From: UBA1724 sp963621575
Lineage (GTDB): Bacteria; Verrucomicrobiota; Lentisphaeria; Oligosphaerales; Oligosphaeraceae
DNA length: 64,000 bases
Direction: 5' to 3'
Assembly: GCA_963621575.1 (NCBI GenBank)
Contig: CAVFEH010000010.1
Location: forward strand, 9,617-73,616
Shown: positions 25,938 through 33,529 of the stretch, in pieces
Layout of the letters: each line of letters opens with the position of its first letter
Position numbering within the stretch: position 1 is the stretch's first letter
Position numbers and translations under genes: made by a program
The notes under the pieces: model-generated
The model's database searches: none
The model's input: the letters and a program-made list of their open reading frames with translations, nothing else
Told to the model about the DNA's origin: nothing

Positions 25938-27395
25938 ATGCGCATCGCGTCTTGTCTTCTTCTGGGTTTGTGTGCATCTTGCTTCGTGCTGACGGGATGC
26001 CGGAGTACCAACGCCAATCTGCTGGGCTACGAGCTTCAGATGAAGGCGGGGCGGTATGGCGGCGCGGCGTCGATGATGGAGCGCGAGGCGTCCCGCGGCA
26101 ACCGCGACCAGTTGCTGTGGCGGTTGCTGGCGGGCAACGCGTACATGGCGGCGGGGGCGTCGGAGAGCGCGGTGTCGCAGCTGGATTTGGCGGAGGATGT
26201 CTTCCTGGCCAACGATGGGGCGTCGGCGGCGTCCCGCGGGGTGCAGGGGGCCCGGGGGATGCTGGGCAACGACCTGTCGCTCCCCTACCGGGGATATGGC
26301 CAGGACCGGATCTTCTGCTGCCTCTACAAGGCGCTGGAGTATTCCGCGCTGGGGAATTTCGCGGCCACCCGCACGGAGTTGAACCGTGCGGCGGAGCACC
26401 AGGAGAATTGGCTCTTTGAGCGCCGGAAGGCTTTGTCGGAGGCGGAGGAGCAGTTGTCGCGGGAGTTGTCGGAGGTCCCCGAGAAGGAGCGTGTGGCGGG
26501 CCTGGACGCCCGGCAGAGCGCCCAGACGGTGCTTTCCGACGGCGCCTTCCTCTCCACGGTCCGCACGGAGCTGTCCTACGATCCCGGTGCGGTGGATCTC
26601 TCCCGGCTGGCGCCCGCCGACTACGCGAATGCCTACCTCGCGCATTTCTGCGGGGTCTTCCGCTGGATCCAGGGGGATGGCGGACGGGACTACCTGCGCG
26701 ATGCCGCGGGATTGCGCCCCGACAACCCCGTCTTGAAGCGGGACTTCCAGGATGCGGACCACGGCTTGCGCCCCCGCGGCCAGGTGTGGATCTATGTGGA
26801 GGACGGATTGTGCCCCGACCGCGTGGAACGCCGCATTGACCTGCCGCTGGGATTGCTGCCCGGCGTCGGGGCGTATGCCGTCTATGCCGGGATGGCCTTC
26901 CCCCTTCTGCGGGAAAATGCTTCCGCCGCAGTCTATTCCGTGGTCTGCCAGGAACAGAGGAGGCTGCCTATGACACTCCTTCAGGATGTGGATCGACTGA
27001 TTCGGACGGAGTACAATGTCTATATGAAAGGCGCACTTCCCCGGGAGATCGCCCGCGCAACGACGAAGGTGGCCGCACAGGTCGCCCTGGGCATTGCGGC
27101 GAATTCCAACCGCGACAACTATTCCGCGATGGTGGCCGCCCGCGCCGCGCAGGCCGCCGCCGCCGCGTGGGCCATCTCCACCACCGCCGCCGACCTGCGG
27201 TCCTGGACCACGCTCCCAAAGTATGTCTGGATGCAGAGGGTGGACCGGCCCGCCGACGGAAAACTGGCCGTGCTGGCCGAGAACAACGGCGTCCAGGAAG
27301 TCCTCCATCTCGATCTCCCACAGGGAAACACCGTCGTCTGGATCCGGAAGTTCACACCCGGGACAACCATGGTGGCAAAGGTGATCACCTATTAG
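25938..27395 (+). CDS. Outer-membrane or periplasmic lipoprotein, COG3014-like
   Basis: A 485-residue lipoprotein with signal peptide and lipobox V-L-T-G-C (Cys21). The first half is helical and TPR-like (about 30-240): it repeats patterns such as A-G-R-Y-G-G-A, L-L-A-G-N-A-Y-M-A-A-G and Y-K-A-L-E-Y-S-A-L-G-N-F-A-A-T-R-T-E-L-N-R-A. The second half holds a beta-rich region and a glycine/alanine-rich segment. The order and motifs resemble the uncharacterised COG3014 family, for which no function is known; the assignment is from memory of that family and not verified. It stands alone. Confidence 0.75.
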   Translation: MRIASCLLLGLCASCFVLTGCRSTNANLLGYELQMKAGRYGGAASMMEREASRGNRDQLLWRLLAGNAYMAAGASESAVSQLDLAEDVFLANDGASAASRGVQGARGMLGNDLSLPYRGYGQDRIFCCLYKALEYSALGNFAATRTELNRAAEHQENWLFERRKALSEAEEQLSRELSEVPEKERVAGLDARQSAQTVLSDGAFLSTVRTELSYDPGAVDLSRLAPADYANAYLAHFCGVFRWIQGDGGRDYLRDAAGLRPDNPVLKRDFQDADHGLRPRGQVWIYVEDGLCPDRVERRIDLPLGLLPGVGAYAVYAGMAFPLLRENASAAVYSVVCQEQRRLPMTLLQDVDRLIRTEYNVYMKGALPREIARATTKVAAQVALGIAANSNRDNYSAMVAARAAQAAAAAWAISTTAADLRSWTTLPKYVWMQRVDRPADGKLAVLAENNGVQEVLHLDLPQGNTVVWIRKFTPGTTMVAKVITY

Positions 27396-27457
27396 GGGAG
27401 GCGCACAGGAGACGCGATGCCGGAAGCTACAAGACGTTGAATGAAAGCATGACAAAA

Positions 27458-27495
27458 CATGACAATGCTGCGCAAATTTATGTAAAATTGTCATG
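27458..27495. promoter_or_regulatory. Inverted repeat CATGACAAT / ATTGTCATG upstream of the prepilin promoter
   Basis: Two perfect 9-bp arms (27458-27466 and 27487-27495) are separated by 20 nt of AT-rich DNA. A further direct half-site CATGACAA lies at 27448-27455, and ATTGTCG follows at 27497. The repeats end 19 nt before a TATAAT box. The spacing is wrong for a terminator, so an operator for a dimeric regulator is the better reading. Confidence 0.45.
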
Positions 27496-27514
27496 AATTG
27501 TCGTGGTGGGGGGG

Positions 27515-27520
27515 TATAAT
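27515..27520 (+). promoter_or_regulatory. Promoter -10 box (TATAAT) of the prepilin gene
   Basis: A consensus TATAAT lies about 102 nt before the start codon. A TTGTCA at 27488-27493 is 21 nt upstream, too far for a normal -35, so the promoter may depend on an activator that binds the flanking inverted repeats. Confidence 0.5.
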
Positions 27521-27622
27521 TGTCCTGTTTTTTGTGCTTGTCTTCCGGGGAAGTTTTGGTTACCTTATTGAGTAGTCCGGGTGGACAGAATCAATCCCTT
27601 TTCTACAACAGGAGAACATACG

Positions 27623-28432
27623 ATGCGGAAATCCTTCACATTGATCGAGCTGCTGGTCGTGATCGCGATCATCGCCATTCTGGCGGCCATGTTGCTGCCG
27701 GCGCTCTCCAAGGCCCGCGAGAAGGCCCGTTCCATCAGCTGTGTGAACAACATGAAGCAGATTGCGCTTTTTGGCGCGTTGTACCAGACCGACTATGATG
27801 ACTACATCGTCGGTTCCGTTCCCTGGAGCCCCAAGTACGCGGAGTTTACCGGCGGTTATGCCAGTGTCGGCTGGCAGGCGATGATGATGTTGGACTATGG
27901 CATGGACCCCAAGGCGCTGGAGTGCCCCGCCTCCCCTATTTCCGTGCTTCCCGAGATGCGGTCGATTCAGGGGGATCTCAGCAAGGCCTCGAGTCTCGCC
28001 TACTATGGCAAGAATGTCTCCTACGGCATCAATTGTGCCACCTTCGGCATGTACATGAAGCCTGTTGGTGACGGGAAATACCTCCCCGTGACCATGAGCA
28101 AGTTCTCCAACACCGGCGGAATGCCCTCCGTGGCCATCTGGGCGGCGGACGCCACGCCCGTGGACACGGATCCCACCACGCTGAACCACGACGTGAGTAT
28201 CCATATCTTCCATTACCGCGTCTATCCGGACAACCTGGGCGGCGTCTACAATTGGGCCTATCCCGTCGCCGTGCGCCACTCCAATATGGCGAATGTCGCC
28301 ATGGTGGACGGACATGTGGAGTCGCTCCCCGCCACCCAAATCGTCTGGAACGGCTCTTCCACCGGCGACAATGTCCACCGCTGGAATCCCCGCTACAACG
28401 ACCAGATCAACTACAAGGATGTCACGAAATAG
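27623..28432 (+). CDS. Prepilin-like protein with N-terminal methylation site and H-X9-DG motif
   Basis: A 269-residue type IV pilin-like or type II secretion pseudopilin protein. The N-terminus is M-R-K-S-F-T-L-I-E-L-L-V-V-I-A-I with Glu at mature position 5, the prepilin peptidase site after S, followed by the A-A-M-L-L-P-A-L-S-K-A-R-E-K-A-R helix. The C-terminal V-R-H-S-N-M...V-D-G-H-V-E fits the H-X9-DG motif of the DUF1559-like family, many copies of which are known in Lentisphaerae and Planctomycetes. It would be exported and inserted into a pseudopilus. The start at 27623 has a good AGGAGAA site. Monocistronic, with its own terminator. Confidence 0.92.
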   Translation: MRKSFTLIELLVVIAIIAILAAMLLPALSKAREKARSISCVNNMKQIALFGALYQTDYDDYIVGSVPWSPKYAEFTGGYASVGWQAMMMLDYGMDPKALECPASPISVLPEMRSIQGDLSKASSLAYYGKNVSYGINCATFGMYMKPVGDGKYLPVTMSKFSNTGGMPSVAIWAADATPVDTDPTTLNHDVSIHIFHYRVYPDNLGGVYNWAYPVAVRHSNMANVAMVDGHVESLPATQIVWNGSSTGDNVHRWNPRYNDQINYKDVTK

Positions 28433-29526
28433 TCCTTCCGGTCCATAGCGCAGAAGGGGTCCTTCGGCACGCGCGCCGAGGGGCCCCTTTTTTTGTGTGG
28501 GGATTCCGCCTCCGATTCCCCGTCTTCCAGGAATGGCGCGGGGGCGGTGGCGTCGATATGGAGTCTTGGGAGAGAGAGTTTCCAGGCGTGGAGTGCCTGT
28601 GTGGGGAGGACGAGCCGTTTCCAGTCTTCGGGGGTGAGGGTGCTGGTCGCGAAACGGAGGAAGATCGTGTCGTCTACCCCGTAGAGTTTGTCTCCCACGA
28701 TCGGGAACCCGAGGGAGCGGAGGGTGGCCCGGATTTGGTGTGTGCGTCCGGTGTGGAGTCCGGCCTCCAGGAGGGTGAAGGGACCGTCGGAATCGGGCTG
28801 GAAGCGGGGCATTCCGCCGTTGTTCTGTGGCGCGAGGCTGTAGGCGCCGCGGACCGTGAATTCGGTTTGCGCGGTGACGGCCTCGGGGTCTTCGGGGAGT
28901 TCCACGAGGTCGGAGTCGCCGTCGTTCAGGATGGGCCGGAAGCACTTTTTCTTCTCCACGGGGGAGTGTGGGTCTTTCATGAGCCAGCCGTTGGCGAAGA
29001 GGGTCTTCCAGGCGGGGCGTCCGTGGACCATGCAGAGATACCTCTTGTGGGCCTCGATGCCCAGGGAGTGCAGGAGTTTCGCAGCCGTGGCGGCGAAGCG
29101 CGGGGTTTTCCCCACCAGGACGATGCCGGAAGTCTCGCGGTCCAGTCGATTGACGAAGTGGATTCCCTGCTGGCCCTTCGCCTGCCGGAGCCAGGCCCAG
29201 AGGGTGTGGTTGAAGAAGCGTCCCGCGGGATGGCAGGGGAGGTTCCCGGGTTTGTTGACCAGGAGGAAGTCGTCGGTCTCCTGGAGGACGTGGACATCGA
29301 AGGAGACATCCTGTTCCGGGAGGTCACCCGCCTGGAAGAAGAGGCGCTCCCCGCCTCGGAGGGGAGTCTCGTCGGAGGCGACGGCGCCGTCCAGAAACAG
29401 ATTCCCCCGGCCGATCTCCCCATGCCACTGCCCCCGGTCCAGATAGTTGTAGCGCCTCTCCAGAAAATCCAGAAGAGAGTTCCCCGACTCCTCGGCGGGA
29501 ATCTGGACCTCCACGGTCCGCTCCAT
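28411..29526 (-). CDS. RluA-family rRNA/tRNA pseudouridine synthase
   Basis: The 371-residue enzyme isomerises uridine in RNA. An N-terminal S4-like RNA-binding region (R-G-N-L-F-L-D-G-A) precedes the catalytic domain with the active-site Asp in N-R-L-D-R-E-T-S-G, H-K-R-Y-L-C-M-V-H-G and the C-terminal G-R-T-H-Q-I-R. The last 30 residues (H-K-K-R-G-P-S-A...) are translated through the prepilin terminator, and the stop codon overlaps the 3' end of that gene by 22 nt. These residues look like a run-on tail. The start could also be the ATG at 29547. Which RNA position it modifies cannot be told. Confidence 0.9.
   Translation of the reverse strand: MERTVEVQIPAEESGNSLLDFLERRYNYLDRGQWHGEIGRGNLFLDGAVASDETPLRGGERLFFQAGDLPEQDVSFDVHVLQETDDFLLVNKPGNLPCHPAGRFFNHTLWAWLRQAKGQQGIHFVNRLDRETSGIVLVGKTPRFAATAAKLLHSLGIEAHKRYLCMVHGRPAWKTLFANGWLMKDPHSPVEKKKCFRPILNDGDSDLVELPEDPEAVTAQTEFTVRGAYSLAPQNNGGMPRFQPDSDGPFTLLEAGLHTGRTHQIRATLRSLGFPIVGDKLYGVDDTIFLRFATSTLTPEDWKRLVLPTQALHAWKLSLPRLHIDATAPAPFLEDGESEAESPHKKRGPSARVPKDPFCAMDRKDYFVTSL
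28453..28494 (+). terminator. Rho-independent terminator after the prepilin gene
   Basis: A G/C-rich hairpin (aaggggtcc ... cggc / gccg ... gggcccctt) is followed by seven T. It lies inside the C-terminal codons of the convergent pseudouridine synthase gene. Confidence 0.8.
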
Positions 29527-29653
29527 GGGAAGAAATGGGAGAAGCATGGGAAAAGGAGGGGTGGTGAATGGGTGGTTTCGGGCGCTCTTCCGGGACCCTG
29601 GGGCCCTGCGTGGGAATGGAAAACGGGGTACTGTAAATTCCCGTGCGGGGGTT

Positions 29654-29665
29654 TATCTTATGCCG
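29654..29665 (+). promoter_or_regulatory. Candidate promoter -10 box upstream of gpsA
   Basis: TATCTT (29654-29659) is followed by ATGCCG, about 85-90 nt before the gpsA start. It fits the -10/ANGC discriminator pattern. A TGTAAA lies 16 nt upstream as a poor -35. Confidence 0.4.
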
Positions 29666-29747
29666 TTTGTTTTTCGTGGGGGGGAGTCTAGGTTGTTTCC
29701 CGGCGGGCGGCGCGTGTCCTCCCGCTGCGCACTTTGAAAGGAATTCC

Positions 29748-30770
29748 ATGAGCATCATCACCATAGTGGGCGCCGGCATGATGGGGTCGGCCATGTGCTT
29801 CCCCGCCTCGGACAACGGCCACGAGATCCGCTTGGTGGGCACTCCCTATGACAAGGAGACCATCGCGCGCATCCGCCAGGACAACTTCCATCCCCGCCTG
29901 GGCATGGAGCTCCCGCCCCGGGTGACGGCGTATTTCTTCGAGGAACTGGACCAGGCGCTTTCGGGCGCGCAGGTGCTGGTGGCGGGCGTGCCCTCCTTCG
30001 GCATCGACTGGTTCGCCAAGGAGGTGCTCTCCCGGATTCCGGAAGAGCAGGTGGTGCTCTCGGTGACGAAGGGCCTGGAGGACGAGCCGGACGGCAGCCT
30101 GATTCCCATCTCCGTGGCGTACAATCGCCATCCCGCGCTGCGGGGCCGCCGCCTCTGCATCAACTCCATTGGCGGCCCCTGCATCAGCCAGGAGCTCTGC
30201 CAGCGGATGCACACCTCCGTGGCGCTGTGCGGCGAGAACCAGGACACTCTCTACTGGCTGAAGAACCAGTTCATCACGACGTACTACCACATCCAGCCCT
30301 CCCAGGACGTGGTTGGCATCGAGTGCTCCGTGGCCATGAAGAACGCCTACGCCGTGGGCGTGGCGCTGGCCATTGGCCTGGCGAAGCGCCAGGGCGTGTC
30401 GTTGAGCAATCCGCAGGCGTCGCTCTTTGGACAGGCGGTGCGGGAGATGCTCCGGCTGGTTCATCTGCTGGGCGGCCAGACCGACAGCGTGATCTACGCC
30501 ACCAGCGATCTGTATGTGACCATCAATTCCGGCCGCAACCGGAAGCTGGGGGAGGCATTGGGCGAAGGACTCTCCGTGCGGGAGGCCCTGGACAAGTTCC
30601 CCGGCATGACCCTGGAGTCCATCCCCATCATCACCCGGGCGGCCCGTGCGTTGCGCCGCCGCCACGAGCTGGGCACCGCCAACTTCAACAAATTCCCGCT
30701 GCTGCGGCACCTGGACGAGATCATCAACCGGGATGCACCCGTCCGGATTCCCTGGAACGAGTTCGGCTGA
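29748..30770 (+). CDS. gpsA: NAD(P)-dependent glycerol-3-phosphate dehydrogenase family protein
   Basis: A 340-residue two-domain dehydrogenase. It has the Rossmann motif G-A-G-M-M-G-S-A (8-15), V-T-K-G-L-E and, in the all-helical C-terminal domain, the catalytic Lys in A-M-K-N-A-Y-A-V-G. GpsA makes sn-glycerol 3-phosphate from dihydroxyacetone phosphate for phospholipid synthesis. The usual G-P-S-F-A loop appears as G-G-P-C-I-S, and N-S-G-R-N-R-K replaces the usual S-R-N, so it is a divergent member. The start at 29748 follows GAAAGGAA. It heads an operon with a nucleosidase and a BatA-like protein. Confidence 0.8.
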   Translation: MSIITIVGAGMMGSAMCFPASDNGHEIRLVGTPYDKETIARIRQDNFHPRLGMELPPRVTAYFFEELDQALSGAQVLVAGVPSFGIDWFAKEVLSRIPEEQVVLSVTKGLEDEPDGSLIPISVAYNRHPALRGRRLCINSIGGPCISQELCQRMHTSVALCGENQDTLYWLKNQFITTYYHIQPSQDVVGIECSVAMKNAYAVGVALAIGLAKRQGVSLSNPQASLFGQAVREMLRLVHLLGGQTDSVIYATSDLYVTINSGRNRKLGEALGEGLSVREALDKFPGMTLESIPIITRAARALRRRHELGTANFNKFPLLRHLDEIINRDAPVRIPWNEFG

Positions 30771-30807
30771 GGGCGCCCGCGGGCTTTGCGCAAGGAGGAG
30801 TTTCCCC

Positions 30808-31485
30808 GTGAAGAAGATCGGCATTCTGGTTCCCACCCGTGAGGAGGCCGCGGGGCTGCCCGCCGGGATCCCCTGCGCCACCGGCTTCGGCCCCGGAAAG
30901 ACGGCCGCCTGCGCCGCCGTGGCGAAGTTGCTCTTCCAGGATGGCTGCGACGCCATCTTGGTGTGGGGCACTGCGGGTGCCCTGCGCAGGGAACAGCCTT
31001 TGGGCGGCATGATGGTGGTGGACCAGGTGGCCTACAGCGACTATGATGTCTCCCCGCTCTATGGCTCCGATGGCCTGGGGTTCGTGCCGGAAATCGCGGA
31101 GAAGTGCTGGATGGACTGCCATCCCGGATTCATCCGCGCCCTGCGCGGGAATGTCCCGGCCTTTTTCCCAAATCATCCGCTGCTGCGGGGGCGCATTGCG
31201 GCGGGGGATGTCTTTGACAACGCCAAGTATTACCGCGCCGACAACCGGATCGAGAACGCCGCCGACGCCGTGGACATGGAGAGTCCCGCCGTGGTGCACT
31301 TCTGCCGGCTGGCCGAACGCATCCTGGGGCGCGCCATCCCCGTGGGAGTCCTCCGGCTCCTCTCAAATTATATCGGAGGATCCGCCGGCGACGAATTCCT
31401 GGAGACCCTGAAGAAGATTGCCGCCGTGAACGCCAGGATGGGCGAGTTCCTGCCGGCATTGGCGGCGTCCCTGGACGAGGGCTGA
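30808..31485 (+). CDS. Nucleoside phosphorylase / MTA-SAH nucleosidase family protein
   Basis: The 225-residue protein has the PNP/UDP phosphorylase fold: M-K-K-I-G-I-L-V-P-T, G-F-G-P-G-K-T-A, V-W-G-T-A-G-A-L, G-D-V-F-D-N and V-D-M-E-S-P-A-V-V, the ribose-binding Glu motif. Members cut methylthioadenosine, S-adenosylhomocysteine or futalosine. Which one is not clear, and menaquinone genes are not near to suggest futalosine. The GTG at 30808 has AAGGAGGAG before it. It is 37 nt after gpsA and 19 nt before the BatA-like gene. Confidence 0.75.
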   Translation: MKKIGILVPTREEAAGLPAGIPCATGFGPGKTAACAAVAKLLFQDGCDAILVWGTAGALRREQPLGGMMVVDQVAYSDYDVSPLYGSDGLGFVPEIAEKCWMDCHPGFIRALRGNVPAFFPNHPLLRGRIAAGDVFDNAKYYRADNRIENAADAVDMESPAVVHFCRLAERILGRAIPVGVLRLLSNYIGGSAGDEFLETLKKIAAVNARMGEFLPALAASLDEG

Positions 31486-31504
31486 GGCCCGGGCGCTCCT
31501 CCCC

Positions 31505-33427
31505 ATGCTGGCCTTCGCGCATCCCGCGTTCCTGTGGCTGCTGCCTCTGGCGGCCGCGCCCCTGCTGATCCACTTGCTGGGACGGGACCGGCCGCCCCGC
31601 CTCGTGTTTCCCACTCTGCGCTTCCTGCGGCCCACCCCCGCCTCCGTGCAGGGACGCCGACGCTGGCAAGACATCCTCCTCATGGCCGTCCGGATGGCGC
31701 TTCTGTCCACGCTGTGTTTTCTGGCGGCGGACCCCTTCCTGTCTGCAAAGCCCCCCGTGAAGGAAGCCGCGGATGGTGGTGGACGTCGAGACGTTGCCAT
31801 TCTCCTGGATGATTCCGCCTCCATGCGGGGGAATCGCGGGACGCTGCCGGAGGAATACCGCGGGCTTCGGGAGCGTGGGGGGGAGGGCGGTTGCATGGCC
31901 TGGCGCATCGGGGTGCGTCCGGAGGAGTTTTCTGGAGACGGCGAGTGGCGGGGCGGCTGGTGCGCCGGCCGTCCTGGCCTGGCGTTGGAGGCGGCTTCGG
32001 CGTGGCTCGCCCGATATCCGCCGGAGGGGCGGGAGCTGCACGTATTTAGCGATTTTCAAGAGAGCGACTGGGATGCCGTGGAGGGCGCGCTGCCTCCGGG
32101 GACTCGTCTGCTCCTGCATGCCTCACCGGCGCCGGTGCCGGAGAATTGTGGCATCCTGCGCGTGGAGGTTCGCGGCGCGGCGGGTGGCCGCCTGCGGATC
32201 CAGGCGCGTTTGCGCCATTGGGGGGCGGAGGCCGCGACCCGGGAGGTCGTGTTGTCCTTGGGTGGCCGTGAACTGCGTCAGACGGTGGAATTGCCTGCCG
32301 GGGGCGAGGCGGTGGTGGTCTTTTTCGCGGAGCCCGGAGAGAATTCCCGTGGCGAGTTGCGCCTGGAGCCCGGCGATGGCTTCGACTTTGATGACCGGCG
32401 GCCCTTCTGGGCACGGATTCCGGCGCCCCGGCAGTTGGCGGCGGTGGTGCCCGGTCCGGAGGATGGGACGATAGGGGAGGAGCTGGACTTCTTCTGCACG
32501 CCGGCCTTCACTGCGGAGCCCCCGGAGGGTATTCCGCGGTTTGCCATGGAGACCATGGGCGTGGAATCCCTCCCTCTGCTGGATCTGGAACAGTTCTCCG
32601 CCGTGCTGCTGCTGGGCACCGCCGAACGGCTGCTTCCCGAAGAGCTGTCGCGCCTTCGGGAATGGGTGGAATCCGGTGGCGTGCTGGTTTCGGTGCCTGG
32701 CGCGGCGCCGTTGCTTGGCTGGCGTCATCTGCAGGATGCGGGGCTGGCACCGGCGGGGCTGGGCGAGGTGCTGACGCGGCGGACGGGCATCGGCGACCTG
32801 CCTTCGGGAAGCCCCCTGGCGGGGCTCTTCCCGCCCCGCGAACCCTCGGACCTCCATCTCTTCGCCATTCACCGGCATCTGAAGATCTCCCTGGCACCGG
32901 GAGACGGACAGGTCGTCCTCTCAACCCTGGAGGGTGATCCCGCCTTGGTGAAACGGGTGGTCGGACGGGGACAGTGCCTCCTCTTTGCCTTCGGGTTCCA
33001 TTCCGCGGACTCCAATTTCCCTCTCTCGCGCTCTTTCCTCCCGATATGCCGGGAACTCCTGGAGGATGCGGTGGCGGAGGATGCCGGGCGGCTGCGGCTG
33101 GACTGCGGGGGGATCCCCACGGGCTGGGACGACGTTTCCCCCGATGCCTTCCGGGAGCCCGGGGTGCTGGAACACGGCGGCCGCCTGGCGGAGGTCTGGA
33201 CCCCCGCCGGGGAATCCATCCCCCGATACCTCCCCGCTGAGGATGTCCGCCGGGCGCTCCTGATGCACCAGGACGATGGGACGGACGCCGGTTTGGCGGC
33301 AGGCGGACCCCCGCCACGGGGACGGAGCCTCCGGGGACATTTCCTGGCGGCGCTGATTGCATTCCTTCTGCTGGAGGCGCTCCTGGCGGACGGAACCCGT
33401 GCACGCTCCCATTCGGCGGGGCCGTGA
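31505..33427 (+). CDS. BatA-like membrane protein with VWA-type domain
   Basis: A 640-residue protein starting with the aerotolerance-regulator (BatA) N-terminal segment: H-P-A-F-L-W-L-L-P-L-A-A-A-P-L-L-I-H, a second membrane helix near 60-80, then a von Willebrand A-like domain with a MIDAS-like D-D-S-A-S. Middle domains of beta and Rossmann type follow (a glutamine-amidotransferase-like fold is common in such proteins), ending with a C-terminal membrane helix near 615-635. Similar proteins are frequent in Planctomycetes and Verrucomicrobia. It is separate from the complete bat operon at 55203-63631. The function is unknown, probably envelope integrity. Confidence 0.75.
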   Translation: MLAFAHPAFLWLLPLAAAPLLIHLLGRDRPPRLVFPTLRFLRPTPASVQGRRRWQDILLMAVRMALLSTLCFLAADPFLSAKPPVKEAADGGGRRDVAILLDDSASMRGNRGTLPEEYRGLRERGGEGGCMAWRIGVRPEEFSGDGEWRGGWCAGRPGLALEAASAWLARYPPEGRELHVFSDFQESDWDAVEGALPPGTRLLLHASPAPVPENCGILRVEVRGAAGGRLRIQARLRHWGAEAATREVVLSLGGRELRQTVELPAGGEAVVVFFAEPGENSRGELRLEPGDGFDFDDRRPFWARIPAPRQLAAVVPGPEDGTIGEELDFFCTPAFTAEPPEGIPRFAMETMGVESLPLLDLEQFSAVLLLGTAERLLPEELSRLREWVESGGVLVSVPGAAPLLGWRHLQDAGLAPAGLGEVLTRRTGIGDLPSGSPLAGLFPPREPSDLHLFAIHRHLKISLAPGDGQVVLSTLEGDPALVKRVVGRGQCLLFAFGFHSADSNFPLSRSFLPICRELLEDAVAEDAGRLRLDCGGIPTGWDDVSPDAFREPGVLEHGGRLAEVWTPAGESIPRYLPAEDVRRALLMHQDDGTDAGLAAGGPPPRGRSLRGHFLAALIAFLLLEALLADGTRARSHSAGP

Positions 33428-33465
33428 TTTTGCGGAACGGGGACGGCCGCGCCATCGTCCGAAAT

Positions 33466-33477
33466 TATGTTACGGCG
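33466..33477 (+). promoter_or_regulatory. Candidate promoter -10 box before the SGNH esterase pair
   Basis: TATGTT (33466-33471) is followed by ACGGCG, about 59 nt before the first esterase start. It fits the recurrent -10/discriminator pattern. No -35 box was identified. Confidence 0.35.
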
Positions 33478-33529
33478 TTTTTCTTTTTTCACTCTTTTCA
33501 ACACTCCTCAAAATACCTTTCTGACTGCC

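Noticed and set aside
27458..27495. Inverted repeat as terminator of the lipoprotein gene
   Set aside because: The loop would be 20 nt, the stem is AT-rich and no T tract follows.
33467..33529. Longer start for the first esterase (ATG at 33467)
   Set aside because: The paralogue begins at M-R-L-A-S-I-W, and the extension has no counterpart there and overlaps the promoter-like box.
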